Shown in pieces: positions 62,084 through 64,000 of a DNA stretch of 64,000 bases. Made by a program: the position numbers and the translations under genes. Each line of letters starts with the position of its first letter. The stretch's first letter is position 1. The DNA comes from Promethearchaeota archaeon. GTDB taxonomy: Archaea; Asgardarchaeota; Lokiarchaeia; Sigyniarchaeales; SOKP01. The notes below the pieces were generated by a model that was given only the letters and a program-made list of their open reading frames with translations, was not told where the DNA came from and did not search any database. The DNA is taken from NCBI GenBank assembly GCA_030606485.1, contig JAUWGH010000001.1:848751-912750 (forward strand), given 5' to 3'.

Positions 62084-64000
62084 ATGTGTTTTATTATGAA
62101 AAAAAAATACTCAATTAAGTTTATTTTGTATATTCTCTTGAGTTTTTTCATTATAAATATAATTTCCAGCACTTTTTTACTTCAAATGAATGAAAGTATA
62201 ATAGATAATTGTGAAAGTAAAAAATTTCAAGATGATAATATAGATTTTGAAAATAATTATGATTTCAAATTAAAATTATCTTCTATTAAAGAGGCACATG
62301 AGGGATCTGGGGGTAATATTAATGTTTTACTTCACGAATCAAATGTTAATACAACCAAAGTTAGAATTGCAGATACTTCTGATACTAATAATATAACTTT
62401 TTATGAAAGTTGTCCTACAGAGTCGACTTTTAATACTAGCTTTATTAATATAACTATTGAGGATATATATGCAACAAATAAAACTTTAATAGTTGAAGAT
62501 GATGGAGGAGCTCCAGATTATGATAAATTGTCAGATAAATATTTTGCTTCTTTTAATGTCTCCTCTAAATGTACTATAAAAAATGTATCAGTAAGAGTGA
62601 AATGTGACAATACTGATACCTTTAATATAGATCTTTTTAACGCATCATTACCAGGCGACGACATTAAATATCAATCAGATTTAACTGGAGGATCTACTCT
62701 AGCGAGTTTTGGATTTACAGGTTCATCTCCACGTCATTGGGAAAATTGTACTGACATAGATTTTGAAATTGACCCAACAAACACATATCAAAATGTATTT
62801 TTTATTTCACTTCAAACTTTAAATGACGTAGGTTACTGGTACTATGAAAAGGAAAATGATGGAGATGATTCCATTACTTGGACAGATGCTTCAGCAAGTC
62901 CGTTACAATGGCGAGACATGGAGTTAATACTTGATTTAGTTCCAATAAATAATACACCAAATCCACAAGATATTGGACTTAAAATTAATAATTCTGTAGT
63001 TACGGGTTATTCTAATGTAAATGGATCCGGTTATTGGAATTCTACAGAAGAATATTCCAGTAGTTCTGGAAATTTGGAATTCAATATATCTGCAGATTGG
63101 TGGGATGTATCGTGTAATATAACTAAAAGATTAATTAATTACACTAAAAGTAACTTAAACGCCAATTCAGAATTTGATATAACAGAAAATACAGATGATG
63201 TGCTTTGGAATGTATTAATAAATGAAAATATAGACGATTTTGGAATTGATTTTGAAAGTAAATATATTAATTTTACGATTCCATCATCTTGGAAATTAAT
63301 TCAAGCATTTAAAGGGAGCGTTGAAAAAACAAATACTACTTGGGATCGTGGAGATGGATGGCAGGTTGTGAAAACATCACCAGGAGAAAACGGAAATTTT
63401 TGGGGGTTAAATGCCTCATCTACGAATTTGATTAAATCTATAGGAATTCAAGTAGATGGAGTTCCTAAAACCACTGTGAACAGTTCTGATACCGTGAGTT
63501 TTAATGCAACATTCTCCGAAAACATTGCAGGAGAAGTCAATTTAACAGTATATAGTCCCTCACCAAGTGATTTTATGAATTATACTTCTGTGAATGATAC
63601 CTCTGCAGCATCAGTGGTCAATTTAAGTGATTGGAATTTATCTAAAAATGTAACAAGTTATGGAATATTCCGGATTAGAGTTTTTTGGAATAATAATACA
63701 GCAGTTGGATTTTTTAAAACTAATTTAACAATTTTAGCTAATTCGAATATGACTTTAATAGACCCTGATCAGGATGATACATTTTATACAAACCAATTTT
63801 TTAATATTACGATTTATTTTGAAGATTCAAATCAAAATGTGGCCATTGATGGTGCTACCATATATTATAATATTGATGGGCAAGGTTGGCAGCAAACAAC
63901 TTTGAATAACGGAACAGAGGGATACTATAACATAACCATCTACTGTAGCCAGTTTAATCACGATGATTATGGACCAAAAACGGTTCAAATTACTGCCAAT
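62084..64000 (+). CDS. Second giant surface protein, paralogue (runs off the window)
   Basis: The frame is open from ATG 62084 to the last base, 639 codons, so the 3' end is outside the window. A signal or anchor helix (about 9-32) is followed by the same kind of Asn-rich, beta-rich extracellular sequence as the gene upstream: NITFYESCPTE, the near-identical block and Ig-like repeats (DGATIYYNIDGQG). Whether it also has a membrane helix and cytosolic longin-like domain cannot be seen. ATG 62096 (MKKKYS) is an alternative start with a better signal-peptide shape; AGGAAG lies ahead of 62084. Confidence 0.85.
   Translation, partial: MCFIMKKKYSIKFILYILLSFFIINIISSTFLLQMNESIIDNCESKKFQDDNIDFENNYDFKLKLSSIKEAHEGSGGNINVLLHESNVNTTKVRIADTSDTNNITFYESCPTESTFNTSFINITIEDIYATNKTLIVEDDGGAPDYDKLSDKYFASFNVSSKCTIKNVSVRVKCDNTDTFNIDLFNASLPGDDIKYQSDLTGGSTLASFGFTGSSPRHWENCTDIDFEIDPTNTYQNVFFISLQTLNDVGYWYYEKENDGDDSITWTDASASPLQWRDMELILDLVPINNTPNPQDIGLKINNSVVTGYSNVNGSGYWNSTEEYSSSSGNLEFNISADWWDVSCNITKRLINYTKSNLNANSEFDITENTDDVLWNVLINENIDDFGIDFESKYINFTIPSSWKLIQAFKGSVEKTNTTWDRGDGWQVVKTSPGENGNFWGLNASSTNLIKSIGIQVDGVPKTTVNSSDTVSFNATFSENIAGEVNLTVYSPSPSDFMNYTSVNDTSAASVVNLSDWNLSKNVTSYGIFRIRVFWNNNTAVGFFKTNLTILANSNMTLIDPDQDDTFYTNQFFNITIYFEDSNQNVAIDGATIYYNIDGQGWQQTTLNNGTEGYYNITIYCSQFNHDDYGPKTVQITAN
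62520..63173 (+). repeat. Near-identical ectodomain block, copy 2
   Basis: Partner of the block at 57617-58273, with one codon-sized length difference in the segment around 62820-62870. Confidence 0.75.

Noticed and set aside
1..64000. tRNA, rRNA, CRISPR arrays and insertion sequences
   Set aside because: I looked for GC-rich islands, T-loop consensus, spaced direct repeats and transposase motifs and saw none convincing; a tRNA with introns could still be missed by eye.

Overview
The window is strongly AT-rich, densely coded DNA from an archaeon, most likely an Asgard archaeon of the Lokiarchaeia type. The evidence is the gene mix. Eukaryote-like parts are three Ras/Rab/Arf-type small GTPases (two fused to longin/roadblock-like domains), a JAMM/MPN+ isopeptidase, and a membrane-anchored winged-helix protein that may be ESCRT-II-like. 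Archaeal parts are 2-amino-3,7-dideoxy-hept-6-ulosonate synthase, a HUMPS-family protein, a prenyl-diphosphate synthase, an ADP-forming acyl-CoA synthetase subunit and TATA-type promoters. No rRNA, tRNA, CRISPR array or transposase was seen.

Layout. 1-4.1 kb: three tandem 3-hydroxyacyl-CoA dehydrogenases (the first cut by the window edge) and an opposing SDR, so fatty-acid or CoA metabolism. 4.3-11.7 kb, minus strand: an ERCC4 nuclease, a three-module membrane hexapeptide-acyltransferase-like system split over two overlapping genes, an orphan [NiFe]-hydrogenase/NuoCD-like protein with a half-lost metal site, a membrane-tailed subtilase and ADH synthase. 11.7-15.7 kb: nadB, then a plus-strand run of low-Mr tyrosine phosphatase, SPFH protein and HUMPS enzyme. 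15.8-21.1 kb: a small coiled-coil protein and a three-gene acetone-carboxylase-like operon. 21.2-29.1 kb: a membrane M28 peptidase, an acyl-CoA dehydrogenase, the winged-helix protein and a phosphohexomutase whose 3' end is duplicated on the far side of a LAGLIDADG endonuclease gene. 29.2-32.2 kb: the GTPase neighbourhood, ending in a structured leader region. 32.4-41.3 kb: PncC, prenyl synthase, phosphodiesterase, CoA transferase, DMT exporter, JAMM-TPR protein, zinc-finger protein, radical SAM protein and an unknown helical protein. 41.7-48.4 kb: an iron-sulfur flavoprotein, a three-gene envelope operon, two HdrD-like proteins and an M28-like protein. 48.8-54.8 kb: two tandem Ca2+-type P-ATPases. 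54.9-64 kb: a longin-Rab protein, an acyl-CoA synthetase beta subunit and two giant surface proteins, the second running off the window.

How the genes may work together. The most striking signal is a shared cytosolic longin-like domain. It forms the N-terminus of the GTPase at 29166-30050 and recurs on the inner side of the single-pass surface protein at 57208-61869. This suggests that large Ig-like surface proteins are wired to small GTPases. The two surface genes also share a roughly 650-base block that is far more similar than their flanks, as in gene conversion.

A second recurring observation is that four genes (7550 minus, 13545, 14965, 16161) appear to start at ATC, CTG or ATA codons. 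Three have a clear Shine-Dalgarno sequence 6-7 bases upstream; in each case the conventional starts would cut into sequence that looks conserved.
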